Shown: positions 26,329 through 36,422, numbered from the stretch's first letter. The stretch is 64,000 bases of DNA from Blautia massiliensis (ex Durand et al. 2017) (GCF_001487165.1 NZ_LN913005.1:125461-189460), one strand, 5' to 3'. Program-made: numbers and translations. The notes: generated from the sequence alone by a model not told the origin.

Positions 26329-28482
26329 CTATTTTATAATATCCTCCGCCGGTTCAGCCGGTACGAAAACTCTCTTCTTTTCTTTTTTCTCCTTTTTTGC
26401 TGCCTTTGCCCGCTCGGTAGCCTCCCTGCAGAATTCCATCTGGGAATTTATCAGCGTTTTGCCACGTTTGTCCTGCTTCTCATACAAACCGGAGGGCTGC
26501 AGGATATGTGCTTTTACATTGTCACGGAATTCCAGATCCAGCACATGCATGATCTCTTCCTTGATACGCTCATCTTCCACAGGAAAAACAATCTCCACAC
26601 GACGGTCAAGGTTACGTGGCATCCAGTCCGCACTTCCCATATAGATTTCATCGGAACCGCCATTGCGGAAATAGAAAATACGGCTGTGCTCCAGGAAATT
26701 ACCAACGATCGAACGCACGTGGATATTTTCGCTAATACCTGGAATGCCCACCTTCAGGCAACAGATGCCGCGGATCAGAAGATCGATCCTGACACCACAG
26801 GAAGAAGCATAATACAGCGCTGCAATGATCTCAGGGTCACACAGAGAATTCATCTTTGCCGCAATGTGAGCCTCTTCTCCCTTTTTCGCATGCTCCGCTT
26901 CTCTTTCGATCATTTTTACAAAACGGTCCTTCATCCAAATCGGTGCAACGATCAGGCGATTCCAGCGCTTCGGCTCGGAATATCCGGAAAGCATGTTGAA
27001 CACAGCAGTTGCATCCTCTCCAAACCGTTCGTCACAGGTAAATATACCACAGTCTGTATAAAGCTTGGCTGTGGAATCGTTATAGTTTCCGGTTGCCAGA
27101 TGCACATATCTGCGGATCCCGTTTTCTTCTCTTCTCACAACAAGAGTGATCTTACTGTGTGTTTTCAGGCCCACCAGACCATAGATCACATGACAGCCTG
27201 CCTTTTCCAGCATTTTTGCCCAGACGATATTATTTTCCTCATCAAAACGCGCTTTCAGCTCTACAAGAACAGAAACCTGCTTGCCGTTTTCTGCGGCTTG
27301 AGCAAGTGCCGCAATGATGGGTGAATTGCCGCTGACGCGATACAGGGTCTGCTTGATTGCCAGTACATCCGGGTCCTTTGCCGCCTGACGCACAAAATTT
27401 ACCACCGGATCAAAGCTCATATACGGATGATGCAGGAACACATCACCCTCCCTGATCACCTGGAAAATATCTTTATCATTCTGAAATGCAGGCACTGCTG
27501 CCGGTTTGTATTTCGGTTCCTTGAACTGATCGTATCCGTCAATACCATAAACCTTCATCAGCATGGTCAGATCCAGCGGTCCGTTGATAAAAAAGATATC
27601 ATCTCCATGAACCTGAAACTCCATTTTCAGAATATCCAGAAGCCGCGGATCCATCTTATCTTCCACTTCCAGGCGGATCACCTCTCCCCACTGGCGCTTT
27701 TTCAGCTGTTTCTGGATCTCAACCAGAAGATCCTCTGCCTCATCCTCGTCAATAGGAAGATCCGCATTACGCATGATCCTGTACGGATGGGCACAGATCA
27801 CATCATAGCTTAAGAACAGCTTGTCGATGTTGCGCTCAATGATCTGTTCCAGAAGTGTTACGGTTGTATGGCCTTTTTTCTCAGATGGAATGATCACTAC
27901 TCTCGGAAGTACAGAAGGCACCTGTACAGTGGCAAAATCAATCTCTTCTTTTCCTTTTTTGGTATCTTTTTTGGAAAGAAGTGCTCCGATATTCAACGTT
28001 TTATTACGGATCAGAGGAAACGGTCTGGAAGAATCCATTGCCATTGGTGTCAGGACCGGATATACATTGTCTTCAAAATACTGATCCACAAATTCTTTCT
28101 GCTTCTCGGAAAATGCCTCGTGCTCAAAGATCACATGAAGTCCGGCTTTTTCAAGCGCAGGGACCAGAGACCGGTTTAATGTACTGTACTGTACGTGAAC
28201 AAGATCATGTGTCTGCCGGCTGATGGCTTTCAGCTGTTCCTTGGCTGTCATTCCTGCAATATCTGTTTTTTTGTACCCTGCATGAACCTGATCCTTCAGG
28301 GATGCAACACGGACCATATAAAATTCATCCAGATTGGATGAGGTGATACTCAAAAATTTCAGTCTCTCAAACAGAGGTAGATTTTTGTCTCTGGCTTCAC
28401 TGAGCACACGATCATCAAATTTGATCCAGCTCAGCTCTCTGTTTACAAAATATTCCGGTTTGTCAAATTCCTTAAATTTCAT
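26329..28482 (-). CDS. ppk1: Polyphosphate kinase 1
   Basis: Makes polyphosphate from ATP. The 717-aa protein has the N domain (FVNRELSWIKFDDRVL), the head domain with IRNKTLNIGALL, and two phospholipase-D-like catalytic domains: DPDVLAIKQTLYRVSGNSPII, VELKARFDEENNIVWAKMLE, and YVHLATGNYNDSTAKLYTDCG carrying the phosphorylated His, then RGICCLKVG and GSADWMPRNLDRRVE. The C-terminus is Lys/Glu-rich. It follows ppx by 16 nt, so synthesis and breakdown of polyphosphate are co-transcribed. Confidence 0.97.
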   Translation of the reverse strand: MKFKEFDKPEYFVNRELSWIKFDDRVLSEARDKNLPLFERLKFLSITSSNLDEFYMVRVASLKDQVHAGYKKTDIAGMTAKEQLKAISRQTHDLVHVQYSTLNRSLVPALEKAGLHVIFEHEAFSEKQKEFVDQYFEDNVYPVLTPMAMDSSRPFPLIRNKTLNIGALLSKKDTKKGKEEIDFATVQVPSVLPRVVIIPSEKKGHTTVTLLEQIIERNIDKLFLSYDVICAHPYRIMRNADLPIDEDEAEDLLVEIQKQLKKRQWGEVIRLEVEDKMDPRLLDILKMEFQVHGDDIFFINGPLDLTMLMKVYGIDGYDQFKEPKYKPAAVPAFQNDKDIFQVIREGDVFLHHPYMSFDPVVNFVRQAAKDPDVLAIKQTLYRVSGNSPIIAALAQAAENGKQVSVLVELKARFDEENNIVWAKMLEKAGCHVIYGLVGLKTHSKITLVVRREENGIRRYVHLATGNYNDSTAKLYTDCGIFTCDERFGEDATAVFNMLSGYSEPKRWNRLIVAPIWMKDRFVKMIEREAEHAKKGEEAHIAAKMNSLCDPEIIAALYYASSCGVRIDLLIRGICCLKVGIPGISENIHVRSIVGNFLEHSRIFYFRNGGSDEIYMGSADWMPRNLDRRVEIVFPVEDERIKEEIMHVLDLEFRDNVKAHILQPSGLYEKQDKRGKTLINSQMEFCREATERAKAAKKEKKEKKRVFVPAEPAEDIIK

Positions 28483-28498
28483 ACAAAAACCTCCTCCG

Positions 28499-30034
28499 TT
28501 ATCTTCTTCCCTTCCGTCTCATTACAAGCCGGATTCCAAACACCTCTTCAAAAAATTCTTTTTTATCTTTCAGAAGCCCCAGCTCCAGAGAAACATCCCT
28601 TGCGGAATCCACCACCAGGTAAAGAATCCTGTCTTTTAAGGTTACATTAAGCGCTTTTACCTTCTGGTAATGGCTTCTGTCCATAGCATTGGCCAGGCGG
28701 AGAATCGCGGTCAGCTTCGCAGTCAGGAGATAATTTTCCCTGCTCATGGATGTTTCACGGTTGATTTCTTCGTAGCAGCCGAATTCTCTGGTATTGTACC
28801 TTACCGCACTTGCGATCACCTGCCGCTCCTCTGTGGAAAGACCTATGATTTCCGTAGCCATGATGATCCGGTAAGAGCATTCTGCCACCTCACTCATACT
28901 GATATATTTTCCGCAGTCATGAAGAAGAACTGCAATCTGCAAAAGAAGCCGTTCACGTTTTCCCATGCCGTGGATCTTCCTTGTACTGTCAAAAATATCC
29001 AGTGCCACATCGGTAGTTCCTGCAATGTGGTTCTTTCCGCTGGAATACCTTTTGGCAATGTTCCTGGATGCCACCAGGATATCATTTTCAAAATTATGTA
29101 CACTTTTCAGATATTTGTTTTTTTCCGCATGGTCATAGGCAATCCCGTCCAGAAGAGAAACACCCGGGATCCAGAGTGCTTCTGCCTGAAAGATTTCTAT
29201 AAAGTTTCGGATGATAACCATGTTCGGCACGATCAGAGACGCATATTCCGGTTCCAACTCCATGGATTCGGCAAGGTCATGATCGGACATGTTTACAATG
29301 GTCTCGTATTTCTTCAGGAATTCCTCCTTTGTGATGATATTCTCTCCGGATCTGTCCTGAAAGATCGTATCTGTGAGAAAATCTCCCATCAGGATCAGAT
29401 TGGAGATTTCCTTGTCCTTAAGATAAAGACGTTGAAAGCTTATCAGATCATTTCGGATAAATTCCTCTATCAGCCGGTCATAATGTGGAGTTGTTTTCTC
29501 CAGTTCTTTCAGACGTTCGCGGATACGAAGACTTCCCATACGGATACTCTGGGTCAGCACCAGAGCATCTTTATCAAAGAGAGAGATCTGCAGATTTCCT
29601 CCTCCGATATCCAGGATCGCCGTACCCTTCTGAATAGCCTTTTTGAAGCCGGATTCAATGGCAGCAATGGATTTATATCCCAGAAAATGCTGTTCCGCAT
29701 TACTCAGGATCTCTACCCGGATACCAGTTCTCTGATAGATCTGCTCCAGGATGATCACCGGATTTTCCAGCTCACGGAGAGAGCTTGTTGCACACGCACG
29801 CCAGCTTTCTACCCCAAATTCAGCCATCATGCGTTTAAAATCATTAAGGGTCTCGCAGAGCTCATCCACAGTCTCCATCTCTAGCCGTCCTGCAGCATAA
29901 GTTCCACGGCCCAGCTCCAGCTGGTAACGGACATCATTGATCTCCCGGAAGCCGATCCGCTTTGACATTTCAAAGATCTTCATACTGACTTCATAGGAGC
30001 CTATATCAATTGCTGCAAAGGTTGTCACCGCCAT
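28499..30034 (-). CDS. ppx: Exopolyphosphatase / Ppx-GppA phosphatase with C-terminal HD domain
   Basis: A 511-aa protein of the ASKHA-fold Ppx/GppA family, which releases phosphate from polyphosphate or acts on pppGpp. It shows AAIDIGSYEVSMKIFE (phosphate-1 loop), ATSSLRELEN and ILDIGGGNLQISLF (phosphate-2), followed from about residue 310 by an HD-type domain (VLLHDCGKYIS). It sits directly before ppk1. Substrate preference cannot be told from sequence. Confidence 0.92.
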   Translation of the reverse strand: MAVTTFAAIDIGSYEVSMKIFEMSKRIGFREINDVRYQLELGRGTYAAGRLEMETVDELCETLNDFKRMMAEFGVESWRACATSSLRELENPVIILEQIYQRTGIRVEILSNAEQHFLGYKSIAAIESGFKKAIQKGTAILDIGGGNLQISLFDKDALVLTQSIRMGSLRIRERLKELEKTTPHYDRLIEEFIRNDLISFQRLYLKDKEISNLILMGDFLTDTIFQDRSGENIITKEEFLKKYETIVNMSDHDLAESMELEPEYASLIVPNMVIIRNFIEIFQAEALWIPGVSLLDGIAYDHAEKNKYLKSVHNFENDILVASRNIAKRYSSGKNHIAGTTDVALDIFDSTRKIHGMGKRERLLLQIAVLLHDCGKYISMSEVAECSYRIIMATEIIGLSTEERQVIASAVRYNTREFGCYEEINRETSMSRENYLLTAKLTAILRLANAMDRSHYQKVKALNVTLKDRILYLVVDSARDVSLELGLLKDKKEFFEEVFGIRLVMRRKGRR

Positions 30035-30068
30035 AGTTTTTCATCCTTTCCCCCAATACACAGGTAAA

Positions 30069-31388
30069 CTATTTCTTTTTTTCTTCCTCTGTTCCCACAA
30101 TGTAATCAATAAACTGCTGCGCTGCACGTCCGGTCAGTCCGCCGTGAGAGATCTCCCACTGGTTGGCTTTCAGAAGAAGCTCCTCCTCCGGCATGGTAAC
30201 TCCATAACGGACTGCCAGTGTGCGGACGATCTCCTGGAACTGTTTTTTGTCCGGTTTGCCAAAGTAGATACGGACACCAAAGCGATATACCAGGGAAAGC
30301 TTCTCCTGCACGGTATCGGAGGAATGCAGATCATTGTCATCTGCGATCTCCAGCTTGTCTGTGGCACGCTCACGGACAAGATTACGCCGGTTACTTGTGG
30401 CATAGATCAGGACATTGTCCGGTTTTTTCTCAAGACCGCCCTCGATCACTGCTTTCAGGTATTTATATTCAATCTCAAATTCTTCAAAGGAAAGATCATC
30501 CATATAAATGATAAAACGATAGTTACGGTTTTTGATCTGGGCGATGACTTCATTAAGATCCTGGAACTGATGCTTATAGGCCTCAATGATACGAAGTCCC
30601 TGATCATAATACTGGTTCAGGATTCCCTTGATACTGGAAGATTTACCGGTTCCCGCATCACCAAAGAGCAGACAGTTGTTCGCCTTTCTCCCCTGTACAA
30701 ATGCCTCTGTATTATCAATGAGCTTTTTCTTGGCGATCTCATATCCTACCAGATCATCGATCTTCACATGTGCGATCCTTGTGATAGGCTGGATCTCCAC
30801 CTTTCCCTCCTCATCGTGGCCGATACGGAATGCCTTATGGAGACCAAGCTTGCCAACACCGAAATCTTTATAGAAGGATACCATATCATCCATAAATTCT
30901 TCGGTTGTGGTGGCTGCTGCCAGGGTTTTGCTCATCTGACAGATACGGTCACGGATCCTGGTATTAAAGAGCTTGCTGTTCTCATCCGGTGTCTGGTAAT
31001 CACAGATCACCCTACAGCATACAGTTCCGAACACTTTATCAAAGACCGTGATGTCAAAATCATACAATTCCTTGAAAATCTGGAAATCATTTTTTGCCAG
31101 GTCGTTAATACTGCCCTTGATCGCTCCTCGTATCTCGCTTGCCATACTGAAAGCGTTCTCATGATTTACCAAAAGGAAGGTAAGATATGTATGCCAGATA
31201 TTTCCGGAAAAACCGTACATTCCTGCCAGCTCCACCAGCCCGTTGACACTTTTGAAAAACTGGTCTTCTCTTGCCTTGAGTGCTTCTTCATCTGCTTCAT
31301 AAAGATTGATAAGTTCTGTCATATCGTCCAGTATCTCACCATTTGAAAATCCACGGTAAAGGATACATTCCTGAATTCTTGCCAACAT
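30069..31388 (-). CDS. DUF815 family AAA-type ATPase
   Basis: A 439-aa ATPase of the DUF815 family. It has an N-terminal helical region of about 190 residues, a Walker A LFGDAGTGKSSSIKGIL, a Walker B FIIYMDDLSFEEFE and the sensor-like VLIYATSNRRNLVRERA, and ends with a lid region and a Lys-rich tail. The function of the family is not established. It lies 22 nt downstream of pheA and 34 nt upstream of ppx, within a five-gene operon. Confidence 0.88.
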   Translation of the reverse strand: MLARIQECILYRGFSNGEILDDMTELINLYEADEEALKAREDQFFKSVNGLVELAGMYGFSGNIWHTYLTFLLVNHENAFSMASEIRGAIKGSINDLAKNDFQIFKELYDFDITVFDKVFGTVCCRVICDYQTPDENSKLFNTRIRDRICQMSKTLAAATTTEEFMDDMVSFYKDFGVGKLGLHKAFRIGHDEEGKVEIQPITRIAHVKIDDLVGYEIAKKKLIDNTEAFVQGRKANNCLLFGDAGTGKSSSIKGILNQYYDQGLRIIEAYKHQFQDLNEVIAQIKNRNYRFIIYMDDLSFEEFEIEYKYLKAVIEGGLEKKPDNVLIYATSNRRNLVRERATDKLEIADDNDLHSSDTVQEKLSLVYRFGVRIYFGKPDKKQFQEIVRTLAVRYGVTMPEEELLLKANQWEISHGGLTGRAAQQFIDYIVGTEEEKKK

Positions 31389-31410
31389 AATAATTTAGCT
31401 CCTCTGTCTC

Positions 31411-32541
31411 TTAATAATTTCCAAGAACACGGAGAACATTCGCCTCCGCCTCGATTCCTCTTAACGCATTCTCCACAGCGCTTTCGCCAAGTTTCCCTGT
31501 GAAATCCACGAAAAAACGGTATTCCCAGGATTTTCCCGGAATCGGACGGGATTCAATTTTGGTCATGTTCAGTCCGTTGTAGATAATATGTGAAAGCATG
31601 TTGTAAAGAGTTCCGCTTTCATGAGGCAGCTCAAAACAGATGCTGATCTTCCCGGCCTTTTCCTCGTATTCCGGTTTCCTGCTTACAATAATAAAACGTG
31701 TAGAGTTTGCTTTTTCTCTGCAGATATTTTCTGCAAGGACCTTCAGACCAAATACCTCACCAGCCTCACGGCTTGCGATAGCTGCCACGCCTTTGTCCCC
31801 CACCTCACTGACCTTTTTGGCCGCGCCTGCGGTGTTTTCCACTTCCTTCTTTTTCCAGGAAGGGTTTTCCTCCAGAAATGCCTTGCACTGGGCAAGCCCC
31901 TGAGGATGAGAGCAGACTTCCCTGATATCCCCTATCTGTGCATCCGGCATGCCCAGAAGCACATGATCCACACGGATGATCTGCTCGCCTACGATATACA
32001 GCTTGTACTCCATAAGAAGGTCATAGATATCAGCCACGATACCTGCAGTAGAATTCTCAATAGGAAGTACCGCATAATCGGCCTTGCCATGGGTTACATC
32101 CTCCATAGCTGTCCTCCATGTTTTTACATGGTAGCTTTCGATATTTTTCCCAAAGTACTGCCGCATAGCCGCATAGCTGTAGGCTCCCTCTACACCCTGA
32201 AACACAACCGTTGCGTTTTCAAGGGGAACATGCTTCACAGTTGTGAAATTGCGCTCTCCGTAAATCCCATGCTCTGTCAACAGCTGGTACTGTCTCTTAC
32301 GGCTGATGGCCATGATCTGACGGAAAAGCTCCTGCACGCCGAGGCTGTTAAAGTCCCCGTGGGCCTTGTTTTTCAGCGTATGGATCTTCTGGCTCTCACG
32401 TGCCGGATCCAGTACCTGCTTACCAGTTTTTATTTTATATTCAGCGACTTCCTCACTCACCTTCATTCGTTTTTCAAAGAGACGTACGATCTCACTGTCG
32501 ATCTCATCGATCTCGTCTCTGTATCTTTCCAAATCTGTCAT
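31411..32541 (-). CDS. pheA: Bifunctional chorismate mutase / prephenate dehydratase (P-protein)
   Basis: Makes phenylpyruvate from chorismate for phenylalanine synthesis. The 376-aa protein has an AroQ chorismate mutase (residues about 1-85: YRDEIDEIDSEIVRLFEKRMKVSEEVAEYK), a prephenate dehydratase (about 108-285: VVFQGVEGAYSYAAM, DYAVLPIENSTAGIV, STRFIIVSRKP) and a C-terminal ACT domain (SICFELPHESGTLYNMLSHI, IESRPIPGKSWEYRFFVDF), which usually binds Phe for feedback inhibition. ATGA overlap with folC upstream. Confidence 0.96.
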   Translation of the reverse strand: MTDLERYRDEIDEIDSEIVRLFEKRMKVSEEVAEYKIKTGKQVLDPARESQKIHTLKNKAHGDFNSLGVQELFRQIMAISRKRQYQLLTEHGIYGERNFTTVKHVPLENATVVFQGVEGAYSYAAMRQYFGKNIESYHVKTWRTAMEDVTHGKADYAVLPIENSTAGIVADIYDLLMEYKLYIVGEQIIRVDHVLLGMPDAQIGDIREVCSHPQGLAQCKAFLEENPSWKKKEVENTAGAAKKVSEVGDKGVAAIASREAGEVFGLKVLAENICREKANSTRFIIVSRKPEYEEKAGKISICFELPHESGTLYNMLSHIIYNGLNMTKIESRPIPGKSWEYRFFVDFTGKLGESAVENALRGIEAEANVLRVLGNY

Positions 32542-33836
32542 TGGTTTCCTCCGTTATGTTTCCTGATAATTTCTGTAAGATCCCCCAGGAACGCCAGGGA
32601 ACCAAAAGCAATGATCACATCCTCTTTTCCTGCCAGCTGATAGGCCTCTGCCACTGCGGCTTCGATGTTGTCAAAGGGCCTTACATCAGAATGAAATTCC
32701 CGCACCGCATCTGCCAGCTCCTGCGGGGTCAGAGCCCTGGGGTTATCCGGTGCCGCAATCGTCAGGATGGTATCTGCGTATTTTTCTGTTTTCCGGATGA
32801 CCTTGCGGTAATCCTTGTCACGGAACATTCCCATGATGTAGATGATCCTTTTTCCCTTAAAATACCGTTCAATGGATGCAGCCAGCATGTCTGCCGCTGC
32901 AGGGTTATGAGCTCCATCAACCACAAAATCCGGTTCTGTCCCGAGAAGTGCAAATCTTCCCGGCCAGGTGGTACGTTTCAATCCATCCTGTCTCTGGACC
33001 AGTGTTGTGGGATATCCCTGTTCATTCAGGATTTCCAGTGCTCGGAGCGCTGCCACCGCATTTTCCTTCTGATAGGCACCTGCCAGGGATATTGTATATT
33101 TTTCTCCTTTATAAAGAAAGGTCTGGCCAGTTATGGATGCTTCCAGTACCTCTGCGCTGTCCTGGTCTGCTGCCTCGTATGGCACATTCTGTTCTGCGCA
33201 TATTCTTCGTATAACCGCCTCTGCCTCCGGCTGCTGCTTTACAGTTACCATATGACTGTTCGGTTTAATGATGCCGGCCTTTTTTTCTGCTATCTCGCCC
33301 AGGGTATTTCCAAGAAATGCCGTATGATCCATACTGATGGATACCAGAATGGAAAGAACTGTAGTACTTATAATGTTGGTGGCATCCAGATCACCGCCCA
33401 TACCAACTTCCATTAATACCAGATCGCATTTCTCATCCCGAAAATAAAGAAATGCGGCTGCAGTTTCAATTTCAAATACTGACGGATGCGGTTTTCCCTC
33501 TTTTACGATCTCATCGATCACCTCCGCGATCCTTGTCACATATGCTGCAAATTTCTCTCTGCTGACAGGTTCTCCGTTAACCTCCATCCTCTCTCTGTAG
33601 GAATAGACCGCCGGGGAAATATATCTTCCGACCCGGTAACCTGCACCTGATAAAGCGGAATACAGATATGCGATCACAGAACCCTTTCCGTTAGTTCCCG
33701 CTACATGAACATACTTCAGTTCATCCTGGGGATCTCCAAGCCGCCTCATCAGTTCTCTCATATTTTCCAGTCCCAGAACAATTCCCTTTTTCAGTTCCGC
33801 AGCTCTGATGTAGGCACGACTTTCTTCATAATTCAT
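32538..33836 (-). CDS. folC: Dihydrofolate synthase / folylpolyglutamate synthase
   Basis: A Mur-ligase-like enzyme that adds glutamate to (dihydro)folate. The 432-aa protein contains the P-loop VAGTNGKGSVIAYL, the omega-loop region, MEVGMGGDLDATNII, SISMDHTAFLGNTLGEIAEKKAGI and the C-terminal FVVDGAHNPAAADML. It is the first gene of the folC-pheA-DUF815-ppx-ppk1 operon. Confidence 0.95.
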   Translation of the reverse strand: MNYEESRAYIRAAELKKGIVLGLENMRELMRRLGDPQDELKYVHVAGTNGKGSVIAYLYSALSGAGYRVGRYISPAVYSYRERMEVNGEPVSREKFAAYVTRIAEVIDEIVKEGKPHPSVFEIETAAAFLYFRDEKCDLVLMEVGMGGDLDATNIISTTVLSILVSISMDHTAFLGNTLGEIAEKKAGIIKPNSHMVTVKQQPEAEAVIRRICAEQNVPYEAADQDSAEVLEASITGQTFLYKGEKYTISLAGAYQKENAVAALRALEILNEQGYPTTLVQRQDGLKRTTWPGRFALLGTEPDFVVDGAHNPAAADMLAASIERYFKGKRIIYIMGMFRDKDYRKVIRKTEKYADTILTIAAPDNPRALTPQELADAVREFHSDVRPFDNIEAAVAEAYQLAGKEDVIIAFGSLAFLGDLTEIIRKHNGGNQ

Positions 33837-33872
33837 CGTCTGTTTTCTCCTTCCGCATGTGTTGATGATCCA

Positions 33873-33898
33873 TTACTGCTTTTTCACTTTGCAGTAAT
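33873..33898 (-). promoter_or_regulatory. Small hairpin in the folC leader
   Basis: ATTACTGC and GCAGTAAT arms separated by 11 nt, lying between the folC promoter and start. Its role is unknown. Confidence 0.4.
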
Positions 33899-33908
33899 AA
33901 TTTTGTTC

Positions 33909-33937
33909 ATTATAACCCACGTGTATATTTTTTTCAA
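33909..33937 (-). promoter_or_regulatory. Promoter of the folC-pheA-DUF815-ppx-ppk1 operon
   Basis: Minus strand -35 TTGAAA (33937-33932), -10 TATAAT (33914-33909), 17-bp spacer. Confidence 0.75.
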
Positions 33938-34089
33938 GGCAGGGAAGGCTATTAAAGACGCTTTTCCACGTTAAATATATTTAAAGTCCAGGCGGATATT
34001 CACAGCCCCGCAGGGGACTTTCTTAATTCAGTTAAACTGACATTTTTCCGGAAAGCGCAGGATTTCTGCTGATGAGAAGGAGCTTTAAA

Positions 34090-34491
34090 ATGCAAAAGAA
34101 GGATTTTTTTCTGTGCGGTTTTACAGGCTGGTGTCTGGAGATCTTATGGACAGGACTGCACTCTCTTGTCACCGGACATTTTACTATGATGGGCAAAACC
34201 TCTCTTCTGATGTTCCCTATTTACGGACTTGCAGCACTGATCCGTCCGGCTTACTACAAGCTTGCCCGCTTTCCGGTTATGGTACGGGGGATCATTTACA
34301 GCTGCGGGATTTTTTTCGTGGAATTTTTAAGCGGATCTTTTTTTCAGAAGCTTCACATCTGTCCCTGGGATTATTCTCATGTTCCGCTTCAGTATAAAGG
34401 AGTGATCCGACTGGACTATGCTCCTCTGTGGTTTTTTACCGGTCTCTTTTTCGAATGGCTTCTTCGACAAAATCCTCGGAAAGTCTCTTGA
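34090..34491 (+). CDS. Small membrane protein, CmpB/DUF1113-type putative transporter subunit
   Basis: A 133-aa protein with about four hydrophobic segments. The N-terminal FLCGFTGWCLEILWTGLHSL, the central LLMFPIYGLAALIRP, VEFLSGSFFQKL and CPWDYSHVPLQYKGVIRLDYAPLWF match the family annotated as putative ABC-transporter type IV (CmpB). ATG 34090 follows an AGAAGGAG site; a frame start at 34072 would put that site inside the gene. No partner gene is adjacent, and the function is unknown. Confidence 0.8.
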   Translation: MQKKDFFLCGFTGWCLEILWTGLHSLVTGHFTMMGKTSLLMFPIYGLAALIRPAYYKLARFPVMVRGIIYSCGIFFVEFLSGSFFQKLHICPWDYSHVPLQYKGVIRLDYAPLWFFTGLFFEWLLRQNPRKVS

Positions 34492-34516
34492 AAATCTCAC
34501 AGTTATATTATATGAT
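34488..34516 (+). promoter_or_regulatory. Promoter of pyrBI
   Basis: -35 TTGAAA (34488-34493) overlaps the end of the preceding gene; -10 TATGAT (34511-34516); 17-bp spacer. A small CTGGAA/TTCCAG hairpin lies in the 40-nt leader. I see no PyrR-type attenuator. Confidence 0.65.
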
Positions 34517-34560
34517 AACTGGAAGGAATCTTATTTCCAGTAAATAATTGGAGGTACAAC

Positions 34561-35484
34561 ATGAGACATTTAATGAGTCCATTGGATTTCTCGGTTGAAG
34601 AGCTTGATAAGCTTCTGAATCTCGCCGACGACATCGGGAAAAATCCAAAAAAGTATGCGCATACCTGTGATGATAAAAGGCTTGCGACATTGTTTTACGA
34701 ACCAAGTACACGTACACGTTTAAGTTTCGAAGCAGCCATGATGAATCTTGGAGGAAAGGTTCTCGGTTTTTCTTCTGCTGATTCCAGCTCCGCATCCAAA
34801 GGCGAAAGCGTTGCCGATACTATTCGCGTTGTTTCCTGTTATGCAGATATCTGTGCTATGCGTCATCCGAAAGAGGGTGCTCCGCTTGTAGCTTCTATGT
34901 CATCCAATATTCCGGTGATCAATGCCGGTGATGGCGGCCACCAGCATCCTACCCAGACATTAACCGATCTTTTAACTATCCGCTCCCTGAAGGGCAGACT
35001 TGACAATATTACCATCGGCCTCTGTGGTGACCTGAAATTCGGCCGTACCGTTCACTCTCTGATCGAGGCTCTGGTCCGTTATGAAAATGTGAAATTTGTT
35101 CTGATTTCTCCGGAGGAGCTTCGTATTCCAAGCTATATCCGTGAGGATGTTCTGAAACGCAACAATGTCGAGTTTGTCGAGGAGGAACGTCTGGAGGATG
35201 CACTTCCGGATCTGGATATCCTGTACATGACCCGTGTTCAGAAGGAACGTTTCTTCAACGAAGAGGATTATGTCCGCATGAAAGATTTCTATGTTCTGGA
35301 CAAACAGAAAATGGAGCTTGCACCGAAGGATATGTATGTCCTCCACCCACTCCCACGTGTTAACGAGATTTCTGTTGAAGTGGATTCTGATCCACGTGCC
35401 GCTTATTTCAAACAGGTCCAGTATGGTGTGTATGTCCGTATGGCCCTGATTCTTACATTACTGGAGGTGGAACTGCCATGTTAA
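34561..35484 (+). CDS. pyrB: Aspartate carbamoyltransferase catalytic subunit
   Basis: Second step of pyrimidine synthesis: carbamoyl phosphate plus aspartate to carbamoyl-aspartate. The 307-aa protein has [16 protein letters not shown] (carbamoyl-phosphate loop), the mobile 80s loop segment [32 protein letters not shown] and HPLPRVNEI. An AATTGGAGG site precedes the ATG. It overlaps pyrI by 7 nt, giving the E. coli-type two-subunit enzyme. Confidence 0.97.
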   Translation: MRHLMSPLDFSVEELDKLLNLADDIGKNPKKYAHTCDDKRLATLFYEPSTRTRLSFEAAMMNLGGKVLGFSSADSSSASKGESVADTIRVVSCYADICAMRHPKEGAPLVASMSSNIPVINAGDGGHQHPTQTLTDLLTIRSLKGRLDNITIGLCGDLKFGRTVHSLIEALVRYENVKFVLISPEELRIPSYIREDVLKRNNVEFVEEERLEDALPDLDILYMTRVQKERFFNEEDYVRMKDFYVLDKQKMELAPKDMYVLHPLPRVNEISVEVDSDPRAAYFKQVQYGVYVRMALILTLLEVELPC

Positions 35485-35915
35485 ACGTAGGTGCTCTTCG
35501 TGAGGGTTATGTTCTGGATCATATCAAAGCCGGCAAGGCAATGACGATCTATCATGACCTGAAGCTGGATAAGCTGGACTGTACGGTTGCTATCATCAAA
35601 AATGCCCGCAGCCAGAAAATGGGAAAAAAGGATATCATCAAGGTTGAATGCCCCATCGAGGATCTGGATCTGGATATCCTTGGTTTTATCGATCATAATA
35701 TTACCGTAAATATCATCAAGGACGAAAAGATCGTTGCAAAGAAAGAGCTGAAGCTGCCGAAGCAGGTTGTGAACGTGATCAAATGCAAGAATCCTCGCTG
35801 CATTACTTCCATCGAGCAGGGACTGGATCAGATTTTTGTTCTTGCAGATGAAGAGAATGAGGTTTACCGGTGTAAGTATTGCGAGGAGAAATATAGAGGT
35901 AAACGGAATAAATAG
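35478..35915 (+). CDS. pyrI: Aspartate carbamoyltransferase regulatory subunit
   Basis: Binds nucleotide effectors and holds the catalytic trimers together. The 145-aa protein has the allosteric domain ([19 protein letters not shown], residues 8-26) and a C-terminal zinc site with four cysteines, CKNPRCITS and [10 protein letters not shown]. It is translationally coupled to pyrB. Confidence 0.96.
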   Translation: MLNVGALREGYVLDHIKAGKAMTIYHDLKLDKLDCTVAIIKNARSQKMGKKDIIKVECPIEDLDLDILGFIDHNITVNIIKDEKIVAKKELKLPKQVVNVIKCKNPRCITSIEQGLDQIFVLADEENEVYRCKYCEEKYRGKRNK

Positions 35916-35943
35916 AGTTCATATGAGCATGATTAACAAACGG

Positions 35944-36160
35944 ACGCGTCCGGTCCCCGCTTCGATATTTGGCTGTTTCGGAGCCTAGTAATACTAAGCC
36001 TGCGAAAGACTGCTAAAAACATTTTCCAAAATCATGAACTCGCTCCTGACGTCGCTCAGACAGCATGATTTTGAAAAATAACGCAGTCTCCCGCAGACCA
36101 AGTATTACTACGGCTCCTGCAAAGGCCTGAATATCGACGCGGGGACCGGGCGCTGTGTTT
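35944..36160. repeat. Long imperfect palindrome A downstream of pyrI
   Basis: Two arms of about 105 bp face each other around a centre at GACGTC (36049-36054). The left arm has CGGTCCCCGC, TCGATATT, GGAGCC and TAGTAATACT; the right arm has the complements AGTATTACTA, GGCTCC, AATATCGA and GCGGGGACCG. There is no coding frame. It resembles a mobile palindromic (MITE/REP-like) intergenic element and may end pyrBI transcription. The remaining bases up to the Rpn promoter (36161-36393) show nothing I recognise. Confidence 0.75.
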
Positions 36161-36393
36161 TCATAGATTTTGAAATGGTGGGTTTCTGCTCATTGCTCCT
36201 CTGTTTTTTTATTGTTGACTTTTTGTGTTAGATATTTTATTCTTTTAGAAACAGATTTGCATTTCCGGAAAGGATTGTCTGTATTACATTTTTTAGTTTT
36301 TCTATTTCTATTCTTATTATAATCTACCGATTCTGGTATTTTTTCATTTTATCAAGTTTACATACACATAGCTGTTGCGCAAAGGAAAATGTA

Positions 36394-36422
36394 TTGTCTG
36401 TTTTTATTTTTTCTGTTATATT
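36394..36422 (+). promoter_or_regulatory. Promoter of the Rpn-like gene
   Basis: -35 TTGTCT (36394-36399), 17-bp spacer, -10 TATATT (36417-36422). Confidence 0.55.

Noticed and set aside
33980-34071. Riboswitch before the CmpB-like gene
   Set aside because: AAAGTCC/GGACTTT arms and a CCCC/GGGG stem can be drawn, but no known aptamer consensus is recognisable.
34498-34560. PyrR-type attenuator before pyrB
   Set aside because: The leader is only about 40 nt and shows one small hairpin; there is no PyrR-binding loop or terminator/antiterminator pair.
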